This document shows, in pieces, positions 24,845-34,680 of a stretch of 64,000 nt of DNA. Position numbers and translations under genes: made by a program. Location: positions 1 to 64,000 of the forward strand of contig JAFYVM010000074.1 of NCBI GenBank assembly GCA_017549145.1, in the 5' to 3' direction. The stretch comes from Bacteroidales bacterium (lineage in GTDB: Bacteria > Bacteroidota > Bacteroidia > Bacteroidales > UBA932). Under the pieces are notes generated by a model that was given only the letters and a program-made list of their open reading frames with translations, had not been told where the DNA came from and did no database searches. Within the stretch, counting starts at the first letter, position 1, and each line of letters starts with the position of its first letter.

Positions 24845-27042
24845 TGAGTAGAAAGACGCTCATAATTCTTTTGGTGGTTCTGGCCGGCCTGATTGGTCTG
24901 GTCGTAGCTGGTGTCATGCTCCTATATTCGGGAACAGATACTATTCGCCCGGAAACAGAGGTGCCGGATTCGCAGCAGTATTTATTGATGCCGGCTGTGC
25001 CGGTCGATGCGGTAATGGTAGGTGCCTTTTCGAATGTCGAGGAGGTACTTCCTAAGATTTTACCAGCGACTGGTTTTGCTGCATCGTTGAATGAATTAGT
25101 AAAATCTCAGTCTGTTGTAATTGAGCAGATGGTCGTGTCTCTGCACAATCTTGGCCGAATATATCCTCTATACATCATTGATGCTGGCGTGGCTCAGAAT
25201 GAGACCACGTCTCTTGCTATGTCCGTGCTTGCGGCAGCTGAGGATAATGGTCTTTATGCAGAATATCTGAATTGTTCTACATTGGATACTTCCCGCAAGA
25301 TTGCAGGAAGATCAGTTGTACTCGCTTCACCATGCAAAGAATTAGTTCTTTCTTCAAAAAGACATTTGAGAGCTTCGGAGTCCGTGCTTAAGGCACCAGG
25401 ATTCTACTATGCTCATGCTAAGTCAAAGGGGGATAATAGAATATTTCTTTCAAATGTCCTTTCTGAGCACTTGGTTTCATCGATATTCAGTGATAGATTA
25501 CGTGGCTTTTTTACTGTTGGAAAAAGAATGTCCGATTGGGTGTCTCTGGAGGTTGAGTCTCTTTCTGACATAGCAGATAAATTCTCTGGCAGAATGGTTT
25601 CTGATGAGAAACAGCCGGACATCCTGACAGTGTTCGAAGGATGCGGAGTGTCTGCATCTGAGGTGTCGAATATGCTTCCATCCTACACAGTTTCTGCTCT
25701 TGCCCTTCCGATTAAGAAGAGATCTGAATTCCTGAATTCTTATCAGGCTTATTTGGATTCAAGACAGGGATTGCAGCGTAAACTCATCCTCAGAAAACGT
25801 CTTGAGGATGCCAATGGCATATCTCCTGAAGATTTCTGTGAGCGCCTGGAGATTGCTGAGGTGGCGACAGCATCATTTAAGGTAAATGATGGTTTGCAGC
25901 GTGTCAACTTGGTGAAAGTCGGTAAGGTGGATAAGAATCTTATTTCGCTTACAACAGGCTTGAATGAGTATAAGTATGCTTCGTATGCAGGCTCACTTTT
26001 CGGCGACCTGTTCATTTTGAAGGATGAGTCATATTATACTTATATCAATGGATGGATTGTTTCCGGAAGTAAAGATGCGGTGCAGCTATATGTAAGTGGG
26101 GAAGCGACTTTCTATAACCTCGCTGAGTATATGATAAATGCTGATGTACAGGATCCGTTTGCTACTCCTGCTGCATTTATGGCTTACGTTTCGTTTACTC
26201 TTGAGCCAGATTTGATGGGAAACATCTTCCATAAGGGAGTGCAGGAAGTCATAGCCTCTACTTGTGAGGGTGTTGATTATTCCGGTGCGTTTATGACATT
26301 GGGTGAGAATGGAGATGTTGGTAAGTTGAGGCTTGAGATGTTCCGCAACGAAATTAAGCGTTCTAAGGCTCCTATGCAGGCTAGGGATACAATGATTGTA
26401 ATATCTAAGGGACCATTCTCAGTAAAGAATGCGAGAACGGGTATGACTAATCAGTTTTATCAGAGCGCCAGCAATAATTATCTCTGCCTTAAGGATGAAA
26501 ATGGAAAGGGAGTATGGGGAGTTCCTTTCGATAAGCCTATCTGTGGTACTGCTCAGTCCATTGATTATTTAGGAAACAATAAGTTCCAGATTTTGTTTGG
26601 TGCGGGAACAAAACTTCATCTGATTGACATCCTTGGACGTTTTGTCGCAGATTTTTCTGCTGATTTAGGTAAGGAGATTTTGCTTGGACCAGATGTATAT
26701 GATTTCAGTGGTTCAGGTAAGTACAATGTTTTGGTTCTTCATAAGGATAATACAATCGAGATGTATAACCTAAAGGGAGAGCGCCCTGCATCATGGTCGA
26801 CTATCACTTCATCAGATATGATCAAAGATCTTCCTGAGAAGATTGATTTGGGAGGAAATACATTCTGGATTGTGCGTACTGCAATTCAGACACTTATATA
26901 TCCATTTGGTGGCGGTAATCCGGTATCAACTTTGACCGGAGACCAGATGGCGCTTCCACAGACTGAGGTCAAAATCTTGGATGAGACTTCTGTGGAGGTT
27001 GAATGCTACGATGGAAAGCATCGTACGATTAAATTGAAATAG
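24844..27042 (+). CDS. Unknown membrane-anchored protein (732 residues)
   Basis: I do not recognise this family. The N-terminus has one hydrophobic segment (about residues 5-28, ILLVVLAGLIGLVVAGVMLL), after which the rest is probably periplasmic. The middle is mixed alpha/beta with LPSYTVSALALP and similar segments. The last about 180 residues contain beta-strand pairs such as NKFQILFGAGTKLHLIDILG, which look like beta-propeller-type or PQQ-like blades. No catalytic motif is apparent. The start overlaps the ridA stop by one base, and an acyl-CoA synthetase gene follows 22 bases later. Composition is like its neighbours, giving no sign of recent transfer. Confidence 0.7.
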   Translation: MSRKTLIILLVVLAGLIGLVVAGVMLLYSGTDTIRPETEVPDSQQYLLMPAVPVDAVMVGAFSNVEEVLPKILPATGFAASLNELVKSQSVVIEQMVVSLHNLGRIYPLYIIDAGVAQNETTSLAMSVLAAAEDNGLYAEYLNCSTLDTSRKIAGRSVVLASPCKELVLSSKRHLRASESVLKAPGFYYAHAKSKGDNRIFLSNVLSEHLVSSIFSDRLRGFFTVGKRMSDWVSLEVESLSDIADKFSGRMVSDEKQPDILTVFEGCGVSASEVSNMLPSYTVSALALPIKKRSEFLNSYQAYLDSRQGLQRKLILRKRLEDANGISPEDFCERLEIAEVATASFKVNDGLQRVNLVKVGKVDKNLISLTTGLNEYKYASYAGSLFGDLFILKDESYYTYINGWIVSGSKDAVQLYVSGEATFYNLAEYMINADVQDPFATPAAFMAYVSFTLEPDLMGNIFHKGVQEVIASTCEGVDYSGAFMTLGENGDVGKLRLEMFRNEIKRSKAPMQARDTMIVISKGPFSVKNARTGMTNQFYQSASNNYLCLKDENGKGVWGVPFDKPICGTAQSIDYLGNNKFQILFGAGTKLHLIDILGRFVADFSADLGKEILLGPDVYDFSGSGKYNVLVLHKDNTIEMYNLKGERPASWSTITSSDMIKDLPEKIDLGGNTFWIVRTAIQTLIYPFGGGNPVSTLTGDQMALPQTEVKILDETSVEVECYDGKHRTIKLK

Positions 27043-27064
27043 TAGATATTTAATAACTTAGAAA

Positions 27065-28720
27065 ATGGAATTTACATCTGTAAATAAGCTTTTTCAAGAG
27101 GCTTTTAAGAAGAACTGGGATCGCCCAGCTATCTCTAACTACCAGGGTATGACTCTTCATTATAGAGACGTTGCCCGTAGAGTAGAGAAACTTCATATTA
27201 TGTTCGAGGAGTGTGGCTTGTCTGTTGGAGACAAAGTGGCTATCTGTTCCAGGAATCAGGCTAACTGGGCTGTTTCTTTCCTCGCTGCCATGACTTATGG
27301 TGCAGTTCCCGTTCCACTTTTGCACGAGTTCAAGTCCGCAAATATTCACCATCTTGTAAATCACTCAGAGGCTAAGATTCTCTTTGTGGATGATGTTATC
27401 TGGGAAGGACTTTCAGAGTCTGAGATGCCGGATCTTCAGGCTATCATTCAGGTGAATACATTCAAGCTTCTTTATGCTAGTGATGATAAGATCGTTGAGG
27501 CTAGAGAGCATTTGAATGAACTCTTTGGACGTAAGTATCCTAACGTATTCACACCAGATGCTCTTGACTATTATGAGGATTCACCGGAAGAGCTTGCTGT
27601 AATTAATTATACATCAGGTACTTCAGGCTTCTCAAAGGGAGTTATGATCCCTTATAGAGCTATTGCTTCAAACCTTCAGTTCGGAAATGTAGTTCTACCT
27701 GGACTCGACAATACCAAGAGCGTGGTGTCTATGCTCCCATCGGCACATATGTATGGTTTGATGTTCGAGCTCCTTTATGAACTTAGTGTTGGTGCTCATG
27801 TGCATTTCCTTTCTCGAGTTCCTAGCCCTAAGATCATCATGCAGGCTCTTTCAGAGGTTAAGCCATATGTTATTATTGCAGTTCCGTTGATTATCGAGAA
27901 GATCTATAAGAACAAGCTTAAGCCGCTTTTGGAGAAGGAAGGAATCAAGTTCTTGATGAAGCTTCCAGTACTTAATCAGATTCTTCTTGATAAGATTAAA
28001 GCTGAACTTGTCACTGCATTTGGTGGCGAATTTTACGAGGTGATTATCGGTGGCGCTGCATTCAATAAGGAGGTTGAGGCATTCTTCAAGAAGATGAACT
28101 TCCCATTTACTGTCGGCTATGGTATGACAGAGTGTGCTCCAATCATTACTTATGATGACTGGAAGGTGGAGAAACTTAACTCTTGTGGTAAGGCTGTTGT
28201 GAATATGGAGGTCAGAATTGCTTCTCCAGATCCACAGAATATCCCTGGTGAGATTCAGGTGAAGGGTTCAAATGTATTCTTGGGTTACTATAAGAACGAA
28301 GAGGCAACTCAGGAGGTATTTACTGAGGATGGTTGGTTCCGCACTGGTGATATGGGAGTACTCGATGCAGAGGGCAGTCTTTTCATTAAGGGTAGAAATA
28401 AATGTATGATTCTTGGCCCAAGTGGTCAGAATATTTATCCGGAGGAGGTAGAGACTGTTATCAATAACCAGCCTTATGTTGTGGACTCACTTGTAATCGA
28501 GGATAACGGTGGACTTACTGCTCTTATCTATCCAGACTTCCCTCAGGGAGCTCGCGATGGTATGAAGCAGGAGGCATTTGTAAAATATCTTGAGGGAACT
28601 CTCACTGAACTTAATAAGGAACTTCCGAACTACGCGAAACTCAAGAAGATTGAGGTTATGTCAGAGGACTTTGAGCGTACACCAAAGAAGAGCATCAAGA
28701 GATATCTTTATCAGAGATAA
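27065..28720 (+). CDS. AMP-dependent synthetase, long-chain acyl-CoA synthetase type
   Basis: This 551-residue adenylate-forming enzyme activates a carboxylate (probably a fatty acid) with ATP and usually transfers it to CoA. The P-loop-like motif YTSGTSGFSKGV (about residues 180-190), VGYGMTECAP (A5 motif) and DGWFRTGDMG (A7) are all present. The C-terminal Lys motif is in RTPKKSIKRYLY. It resembles the long-chain FadD-like enzymes of Bacteroidota. The chain-length preference cannot be read from the sequence. It sits 1 base before the dCMP deaminase ATG. Confidence 0.88.
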   Translation: MEFTSVNKLFQEAFKKNWDRPAISNYQGMTLHYRDVARRVEKLHIMFEECGLSVGDKVAICSRNQANWAVSFLAAMTYGAVPVPLLHEFKSANIHHLVNHSEAKILFVDDVIWEGLSESEMPDLQAIIQVNTFKLLYASDDKIVEAREHLNELFGRKYPNVFTPDALDYYEDSPEELAVINYTSGTSGFSKGVMIPYRAIASNLQFGNVVLPGLDNTKSVVSMLPSAHMYGLMFELLYELSVGAHVHFLSRVPSPKIIMQALSEVKPYVIIAVPLIIEKIYKNKLKPLLEKEGIKFLMKLPVLNQILLDKIKAELVTAFGGEFYEVIIGGAAFNKEVEAFFKKMNFPFTVGYGMTECAPIITYDDWKVEKLNSCGKAVVNMEVRIASPDPQNIPGEIQVKGSNVFLGYYKNEEATQEVFTEDGWFRTGDMGVLDAEGSLFIKGRNKCMILGPSGQNIYPEEVETVINNQPYVVDSLVIEDNGGLTALIYPDFPQGARDGMKQEAFVKYLEGTLTELNKELPNYAKLKKIEVMSEDFERTPKKSIKRYLYQR

Positions 28721-28721
28721 T

Positions 28722-29126
28722 ATGGAAAAGTTTGACCAGAGCTATATTGAGATGGCAGGTGTCTGGGCGCGTAATTCTTATTGCAAGCGTCGTCAGGTCG
28801 GAGCCTTGATAGTTAAGGATAGAATGATAATCTCAGACGGATACAATGGTACTCCGTCAGGGTTTGAAAATATCTGCGAGGACGAGAGCGGAGTAACAAA
28901 GCCATACGTTCTTCATGCTGAGGCTAATGCCATTTCCAAGGTTGCTCAGTCAGGTAATAGCAGCAAGGATGCTACGCTTTATGTGACAGCATCTCCTTGT
29001 ATGGAATGTGCTAAACTGATAATCCAGTCCGGTATCAAGAGAGTGGTTTACCGCGATTCGTACCGTCTTACAGATGGAATTGACCTTCTTGAGCGCGCTG
29101 GTATCATAGTTGAACAAGTACAGTAA
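28722..29126 (+). CDS. Deoxycytidylate (dCMP) deaminase family protein
   Basis: The 134-residue zinc enzyme of the cytidine/deoxycytidylate deaminase fold converts dCMP to dUMP, feeding thymidylate synthesis. The zinc motifs are HAEANAI and PCMECAKLI. The N-terminal ARNSYCKRRQVGALIVKD and YNGTPSGFENIC segments are characteristic of dCMP deaminases. I take the ATG at 28722, giving MEKFDQSYIEMA; the upstream in-frame extension overlaps the synthetase gene. The gene is slightly shorter than many homologues. Confidence 0.9.
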   Translation: MEKFDQSYIEMAGVWARNSYCKRRQVGALIVKDRMIISDGYNGTPSGFENICEDESGVTKPYVLHAEANAISKVAQSGNSSKDATLYVTASPCMECAKLIIQSGIKRVVYRDSYRLTDGIDLLERAGIIVEQVQ

Positions 29127-29161
29127 CACTGTCCTCCTGAACGAAGTGAAGGAACTTCAAT

Positions 29162-30736
29162 ATGAACAATAAATCGAATATTATAATAGCACTCCTTGGC
29201 GTTGTCATAGGAGTGTTTCTTACCTTAGTAGGTCTTAAGATCGCTGATAGAAACAGGAAGTTTGATGGTGATTATAATCGCTGGCGCAAGCTTAACTTGA
29301 TTCTTCAGGAGGTCCAGAAGAACTATGTAGATACGATTGATATGGCTGGAATGACTGATGCTGCTGTGACTGCTGCATTGGCCAAGTTGGATCCACACTC
29401 TGTGTATCTTCCGCCTGTTGAGCTAGAGGAATCAGATTCTGAGCTGGCAGGAAACTTTGAAGGAATCGGTATCACTTTCAATGTTCCGAATGATACAGCC
29501 ATTGTCTTGAGTGTCATTCCCGGTGGACCATCTGAGAAAGCAGGTCTTATGGCAGGTGACCGAATCATTAAGGTGGATGAGAAAGTCATTGCGGGAACTA
29601 AGACTCCTCAGGACTCAATGGTAAGGATGATGAAAGGCCCATCTGGAACAAAGGTAAAGATTTCTATCAGTAGAGATCGCCAGATGATTCCTTTTGAGAT
29701 CACGCGTGGAAAGATCCCTGTACATTCTGTGGATGCGGCATTCATGGTTGCTGACACAATCGGCTATATCAAGCTTGCCAAGTTCTCCAGAACTACATAT
29801 AAGGAGTTTGATGAGGCTGCTGCAAAGCTGTTGGAGCAGGGTATGACTCATCTTATCTTTGACCTGCGTGATAACACGGGAGGATATTTTGACCAGGCAC
29901 TTCTTATTTCTAATGAGTTCCTCCAGAAGAGAGATGCTATCGTATATATGCAGGGACTTAAGAGGGCTCGTCAGCAGTATGATGCAGATGGTCGTGGAAA
30001 GCTCAAGGATATTAAGTTGACTGTCATGATTGATGAGGGATCAGCTTCTTCAAGCGAGATCTTTGCTGGTGCAATCCAGGATAATGACAGGGGTGTAATC
30101 GTAGGCCGTCGTTCTTTCGGTAAAGGACTTGTGCAGGAACCGATCAACTTCACTGATGGCTCAGGTATCAGACTTACAGTTGCGCGTTTCTATACTCCAT
30201 CTGGACGTTGCATCCAGAAACCGTATGATAAGAATTACAACTATGATATCTATGAGCGTTATGCTCACGGTGAGATGACTTCTGCTGATAGCATGAAGGT
30301 TGATTCTACTTCTTTGTATTATACAGTGAAGGGACGCAAGGTATATGGCGGCGGAGGAATTATCCCTGACGTATTTGTTTCCATTGATACTACACGTGCA
30401 AGCAAGTTCTTCATTAATTGCAATAAGAAGGCTGTTATGATGAGATTTGCTTCATCTACTTTTGATAAGTACAAGAATACTCTCTCTCGAATTGATGATT
30501 TCGAGCGTTTGGATCATTGGATGTCAGAAGTAGGACTTGAGAAGCAGTTCCTTAACTATGCTGCAGCAACAGAGAAACTTACTCCAACTGCAGGGGAGTG
30601 GGAGGAAACCAGATGGTATATGCTACCTCAAATTAAAGCCCTTGTAGGAAGATATTCAAAGCTTCAGGACGAAGCATTCTATAGATTCTATCTGCCGATA
30701 GATAATGAATTCCAGACTGCGCTTACTGCGCAATAA
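29162..30736 (+). CDS. S41 family C-terminal processing protease
   Basis: The 524-residue periplasmic serine protease has an N-terminal signal anchor (about residues 6-26), then a PDZ domain (around 95-175, with LSVIPGGPSEKAGLMAGDRI). The S41 catalytic domain contains DLRDNTGGYFDQA, DEGSASSSEIFAGA (nucleophile Ser) and RSFGKGLVQ (catalytic Lys). It resembles CtpA/Prc proteases, which trim C-termini of envelope proteins. Its 3' end overlaps the convergent TonB-like gene by 14 bases, so no terminator lies between. Confidence 0.92.
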   Translation: MNNKSNIIIALLGVVIGVFLTLVGLKIADRNRKFDGDYNRWRKLNLILQEVQKNYVDTIDMAGMTDAAVTAALAKLDPHSVYLPPVELEESDSELAGNFEGIGITFNVPNDTAIVLSVIPGGPSEKAGLMAGDRIIKVDEKVIAGTKTPQDSMVRMMKGPSGTKVKISISRDRQMIPFEITRGKIPVHSVDAAFMVADTIGYIKLAKFSRTTYKEFDEAAAKLLEQGMTHLIFDLRDNTGGYFDQALLISNEFLQKRDAIVYMQGLKRARQQYDADGRGKLKDIKLTVMIDEGSASSSEIFAGAIQDNDRGVIVGRRSFGKGLVQEPINFTDGSGIRLTVARFYTPSGRCIQKPYDKNYNYDIYERYAHGEMTSADSMKVDSTSLYYTVKGRKVYGGGGIIPDVFVSIDTTRASKFFINCNKKAVMMRFASSTFDKYKNTLSRIDDFERLDHWMSEVGLEKQFLNYAAATEKLTPTAGEWEETRWYMLPQIKALVGRYSKLQDEAFYRFYLPIDNEFQTALTAQ

Positions 30737-31460
30737 ATCGATAAACGATTTCTCCAACTTGAGGAACAGGAGCTGTCGGAGAGCCTGAAAATCTAGAATT
30801 TTTGGCTGCTTTGACAGCTTCTCTTTTCATGCAGGCGTCACCAGATGTACCAGCTTCGTTCACCTGTGCTCCTACAACTCGACCGGATTGGTCAACGTTT
30901 ATTATTACGACTACATCGCCTCCACCGTAGCATTTGTATGCAGGAATAGGAAGGTGACGTGCTTTTCTGCCATCTAGTCGATATGATAGAACTGACGCTC
31001 CACTGTATGGCTGTCCACTGCCTTCGCCCTCTCCTTTTGCTTCGCTTGAAGATAGATCTACGGTTTCTTCTCTTGCGTCCTCTTCAATGGCATTCTGGCC
31101 TGCTTTAAGCTCCTTTGCCAGTCTTTCGGCGTCTTTGTATAGCTGGTCTGCGTCAGTGTTTCTGTCGTCTTTTAAAGGCTTGCTGCTGGCATCTACTGCA
31201 ATGTTTCTAATATTGGGCTGTGATGCTCTTGCTGCTGCAATAAGATCGTCGAGTTGTTTGCTGACTTCTTCTTTCAGCACTCTGATTTCCTCTTGCTTTT
31301 CGAGCTCCTCTTGCTTAGAGAAGTCGAGTACGAAACTTGTTTCAGCCTTTAGGGTAGCGTCTATCTGATAAATAAGCAGGACTATAATCACCACCAGATG
31401 GAAGATGATGGTGAGATATAGTCCTGCTCTATTTTCTTTGTTGTTAGACTGCTGATTCAC
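30723..31460 (-). CDS. TonB-like energy transducer
   Basis: The 245-residue protein has a short cytoplasmic N-terminus, one transmembrane helix (about residues 13-33, LYLTIIFHLVVIIVLLIYQI), a charged coiled linker (EEIRVLKEEVSKQLDDLIAAAR) and a C-terminal TonB-type domain (DQSGRVVGAQVNEAGTSGD to GEIVYRFIAQ). Such proteins carry energy from ExbB-ExbD to outer-membrane receptors. An ExbB/ExbD operon lies 2 kb away on the same strand. It is the last gene after asnS and udk. It could instead belong to a Tol-like system. Confidence 0.78.
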   Translation of the reverse strand: MNQQSNNKENRAGLYLTIIFHLVVIIVLLIYQIDATLKAETSFVLDFSKQEELEKQEEIRVLKEEVSKQLDDLIAAARASQPNIRNIAVDASSKPLKDDRNTDADQLYKDAERLAKELKAGQNAIEEDAREETVDLSSSEAKGEGEGSGQPYSGASVLSYRLDGRKARHLPIPAYKCYGGGDVVVIINVDQSGRVVGAQVNEAGTSGDACMKREAVKAAKNSRFSGSPTAPVPQVGEIVYRFIAQ

Positions 31461-31465
31461 TTCGT

Positions 31466-32077
31466 TTATTTGCTGAGAGATTTCTCAATGGTTGCCGAGA
31501 TTACATCAATTGCCACCTTGTTGTGGCCACCCTGTGGGATGATGATATCTGCATAACGCTTGCTTGGCTCAATGAACTGTAGGTACATTGGCTTTACTGT
31601 ATTTGAATAGCGCTCAATAACCCATTCAACTGTCTTACCTCTCTCGACGATGTCACGTGCCATTACTCGCATAAGTCTGTCATCGTCGTCTGCATCAACG
31701 AAAATCTTGATATCCATCAACTTACGGAGCTTTGGATCTGTAAAGATAAGGATACCTTCAACGATGATAACATCTGCAGGTTTCACTCTTACAGTTTCGT
31801 TCTTTGAACGTCCGCATGTGATGTATGAGTATACCGGCTGTTCCACCTCTTTACCCTCTCTAAGTTCTTTTAGCTGAGCTCTGAGGAGATCGAAGTCAAT
31901 AGAATCTGGGTGGTCAAAGTTATGCACCCTCTTCTGCTCTTCTGTATAATGGCTGAGGTCTTTGTAGTATGAGTCCTGCGGGATTACTACTACATTTTCC
32001 TGAAGCTGTTCTGTGATGGCTTTAACTACTGTAGTCTTACCAGATCCGGAACCACCGGCGATACCAATGATTAACAT
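31466..32077 (-). CDS. udk: Uridine kinase
   Basis: The 203-residue enzyme phosphorylates uridine and cytidine to their monophosphates (pyrimidine salvage). The P-loop GIAGGSGSGKTTV is at the N-terminus, and DSYYKDLSHY and NFDHPDSIDFDLL are the conserved substrate motifs of the uridine kinase family. The length is typical. It lies 3 bases after asnS and 5 bases before the TonB-like gene. Confidence 0.96.
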   Translation of the reverse strand: MLIIGIAGGSGSGKTTVVKAITEQLQENVVVIPQDSYYKDLSHYTEEQKRVHNFDHPDSIDFDLLRAQLKELREGKEVEQPVYSYITCGRSKNETVRVKPADVIIVEGILIFTDPKLRKLMDIKIFVDADDDDRLMRVMARDIVERGKTVEWVIERYSNTVKPMYLQFIEPSKRYADIIIPQGGHNKVAIDVISATIEKSLSK

Positions 32078-32080
32078 ATT

Positions 32081-33475
32081 TTAATATTCAGCGTTCTTTG
32101 GAGTTCTAGGGAATGGGATTACGTCGCGGATGTTGCTCATACCTGTTACGAAGAGAAGAAGTCTCTCGAAACCAAGTCCGAATCCACTGTGAGGAGCTGA
32201 GCCGTAACGACGAGTATCAAGATACCACTCAAGACCCTTGCGGCTCATGCCTGTTTCCTCGATACGTGCCTCAAGCTTCTGGAGTGAAGCCTCACGCTCA
32301 GAACCACCGATGATCTCACCAATCTTAGGGAAGAGTACGTCCATAGCACGTACAGTCTTGCCATCCTCGTTCTGCTTCATATAGAATGCCTTGATATCCT
32401 TTGGATAGTCAGTAAGGATAACTGGCTTCTGGAAATGCTTCTCAACGAGATATCTCTCGTGCTCGCTCTGAAGATCTGTACCCCAGCTTACTGGATACTC
32501 CCACTCTACACCTGCAGCCTCAAGAATCTTGATACCCTCGGTATAAGTAAGACGTACGAACTCAGTGTCAGCTACACCCTCAAGTCGTGCAATAAGCTCG
32601 TTGTCATATCTGTCGTTAAGGAACTGAATATCCTCGCGGCAGTTATCAAGAGCATATTTTACGAGATACTTGATGAACTCCTCAGCAAGGTTCATGTTGT
32701 CTGTGATGTCGTAGAATGCCATCTCTGGCTCGATCATCCAGAACTCTGCAAGGTGACGTGGGGTGTTTGAGTTCTCTGCACGGAATGTTGGACCAAATGT
32801 ATAGATCTCACCAAGTGCCATAGCTCCGAGCTCGCCCTCAAGCTGTCCACTTACAGTAAGGCTTGTCTCCTTTCCAAAGAAGTCCTTTGTATAATCGATT
32901 CCACCCTTCTTGTTGCGTGGAAGGTTCTCCATGTCAAGAGTAGTAACGCGGAACATCTGTCCTGCACCCTCGCAGTCTGAAGCTGTGATGAGTGGAGTGT
33001 GCATATATACAAATCCTTTCTCGTGGAAGAACTTGTGGATAGCATATGCCATCTGGTTACGGACACGGTAGATTGCTCCGAATGTGTTAGTTCTAGGACG
33101 GAGGTGAGCTACTGTTCTGAGGAACTCGAAAGAAGTATCCTTCTTCTGAAGAGGGTAGCGAACTGGATCGCACTCTCCGTACACCTCAATCTCTGTAGCC
33201 TGGATCTCAGTTGCCTGTCCGCCACCCATTGACTCAACAAGCTTACCCCATACTGCGATACATGCACCAGTAGATACCTTTGCAAGAATAGCCTCGTTTT
33301 CTGGAGTCTTATCGACTACAATCTGAATATTATTGATAGTAGAACCGTCATTAAGAGCAATGAATGCTACATTCTTGTTGCCTCTTTTTGTTCTTACCCA
33401 ACCTTTAGCAAGAACGTCTTTACCTGCCTCGCTTTTGAGCAGGTCCTTAACCTTGGTTCTGATAACTGTTTCCAT
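32081..33475 (-). CDS. asnS: Asparaginyl-tRNA synthetase
   Basis: This 464-residue class IIb synthetase charges tRNA-Asn. An OB-fold anticodon-binding domain (about 1-115) precedes the catalytic core. Motif 2 is [20 protein letters not shown], with the Asn-specific rather than Asp-specific context, and motif 3 is [10 protein letters not shown] near the C-terminus. I start at the ATG at 33475 (METVIRTKV); an upstream ATG at 33535 lies across the promoter. It heads the asnS-udk-TonB-like operon. Confidence 0.95.
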   Translation of the reverse strand: METVIRTKVKDLLKSEAGKDVLAKGWVRTKRGNKNVAFIALNDGSTINNIQIVVDKTPENEAILAKVSTGACIAVWGKLVESMGGGQATEIQATEIEVYGECDPVRYPLQKKDTSFEFLRTVAHLRPRTNTFGAIYRVRNQMAYAIHKFFHEKGFVYMHTPLITASDCEGAGQMFRVTTLDMENLPRNKKGGIDYTKDFFGKETSLTVSGQLEGELGAMALGEIYTFGPTFRAENSNTPRHLAEFWMIEPEMAFYDITDNMNLAEEFIKYLVKYALDNCREDIQFLNDRYDNELIARLEGVADTEFVRLTYTEGIKILEAAGVEWEYPVSWGTDLQSEHERYLVEKHFQKPVILTDYPKDIKAFYMKQNEDGKTVRAMDVLFPKIGEIIGGSEREASLQKLEARIEETGMSRKGLEWYLDTRRYGSAPHSGFGLGFERLLLFVTGMSNIRDVIPFPRTPKNAEY

Positions 33476-33512
33476 TATGTATATTTGTTTTAGATATATT
33501 TGACAAATCACG

Positions 33513-33543
33513 CAAATATAGCGTTTTATGCACATTTTCCCAA
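33513..33543 (-). promoter_or_regulatory. Bacteroidota promoter for asnS
   Basis: On the minus strand, TTG (33541-33543), 20 bases and TATATTTG (33513-33520) match the consensus closely. Confidence 0.85.
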
Positions 33544-33554
33544 GATTTAGGGTA

Positions 33555-33589
33555 TAAAAAAAGCAGCTCCCGAAGGAACTGCTCTTTTC
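33555..33589 (-). terminator. Terminator after the exbB-exbD operon
   Basis: A stem with one mismatch (about 33562-33570 with 33575-33583) has a CGAA loop and is followed on the minus strand by seven T. It lies just after the second exbD and before the asnS promoter. Confidence 0.85.
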
Positions 33590-33607
33590 TTATAGTAGGA
33601 GTACAGT

Positions 33608-34078
33608 TTATTTCTCTGCACCTCTTCTTGCAGTATACATAATCTTCAATGCTGAACATTTACGAAGCTCCTGCTTCACGTCAGTTACAATACCCATTCT
33701 AGTCTTTTCGTCGGCTCTGATGGCTACTGTCATAAAAGATCTGTCAACCTCTGACATAGCGTCACGCTCTGCTGCTACGAAGTCACGGATTTCGTCTACA
33801 GTCTTGAAAGAGTCGTTGAGCTGGATACGTGAGTCAGTACCGTACTGTGCCTGAAGGTGGCGTACTGGAGTACCGATGTTAATGTATGAAGTCAAGTCCT
33901 TTCTCTCAAGCTTAACGATCTCAGATGCTTCAGGAAGCATAACGTTAACCTTGTTCTCAGTTTCACGCATAGTAGTTGTTACCATGAAGAAGAACAACAG
34001 CATGAACACGATGTCGGAAAGCGAGCCTGAAGGTGGCTGCGGAACTTCTCTTTTTCCTTTCTTTCTGAATTTTGCCAT
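33608..34078 (-). CDS. exbD: ExbD/TolR family biopolymer transport protein (second copy)
   Basis: The 156-residue protein has a basic N-terminus (KFRKKGKREVPQPP), one transmembrane helix with the functionally important Asp (SLSDIVFMLLFFFMV) and a periplasmic domain. ExbD/TolR proteins work with ExbB/TolQ as proton-driven motors. It is 15 bases downstream of another ExbD gene, so the motor may contain two different ExbD subunits, as in several Bacteroidota. Confidence 0.9.
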   Translation of the reverse strand: MAKFRKKGKREVPQPPSGSLSDIVFMLLFFFMVTTTMRETENKVNVMLPEASEIVKLERKDLTSYINIGTPVRHLQAQYGTDSRIQLNDSFKTVDEIRDFVAAERDAMSEVDRSFMTVAIRADEKTRMGIVTDVKQELRKCSALKIMYTARRGAEK

Positions 34079-34093
34079 AGTTGTATTCTCCTT

Positions 34094-34672
34094 TTATCTT
34101 CTACCAGATACATCCTTAGGCTCAGCCTCTGAGATGTTCTGTGGAACAGCTTTTCTAACGATCTCCTGTTTTTCCTCGTCGAGTGACATATAAGGGGCTC
34201 CAAAGTTTGCCATTGACCAAGCGTCACGAAGCTCATTTACGGCCTTAACGAGCTCATTCTGAACTGCGATGTAAGCCTCATAGCTGGTACCACGGTCATT
34301 CTGAAGTGAAATCACTCCCTTTGAAACCATTACCTTGCCGAATCCTTCGATATCAACCTCCTCTTTCTCTGGAAGATTTGGATCGTTCGCTGGATTGTCA
34401 AGGAACTCCTTCATCTTATCTTTAAGTTGGCTGACGTGCATAGGCTCAGTACCAGCAAGAAGTCTGTCGGCAGAGTTAATCTTTACGATAACGATGTTAC
34501 GGCGGTTAACCTTCTGATCCTGTGCTTTCTGATTCTTATCAGGCATAGGCGGCAGACGACGCTGCAGACCTAGGTCCTGGTCCATTGTAGTGGTCATCAA
34601 GAAGAAGCACAACAAGAGGAACGCCATATCTGCCGTTGAACTTGTGTTTAATTCTGGTGTTTTCTTACCCAT
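34094..34672 (-). CDS. exbD: ExbD/TolR family biopolymer transport protein (first copy)
   Basis: The 192-residue protein has the single transmembrane helix STADMAFLLLCFFLMTTTMD with the conserved Asp, and a longer periplasmic domain than its neighbour (VDIEGFGKVMVSKGVISLQ; then a helical segment to about 160). The two ExbD proteins clearly belong to one family but differ in the periplasmic half. It lies between the 4-TM protein and the second ExbD. Confidence 0.9.
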   Translation of the reverse strand: MGKKTPELNTSSTADMAFLLLCFFLMTTTMDQDLGLQRRLPPMPDKNQKAQDQKVNRRNIVIVKINSADRLLAGTEPMHVSQLKDKMKEFLDNPANDPNLPEKEEVDIEGFGKVMVSKGVISLQNDRGTSYEAYIAVQNELVKAVNELRDAWSMANFGAPYMSLDEEKQEIVRKAVPQNISEAEPKDVSGRR

Positions 34673-34680
34673 AGCGTCAA

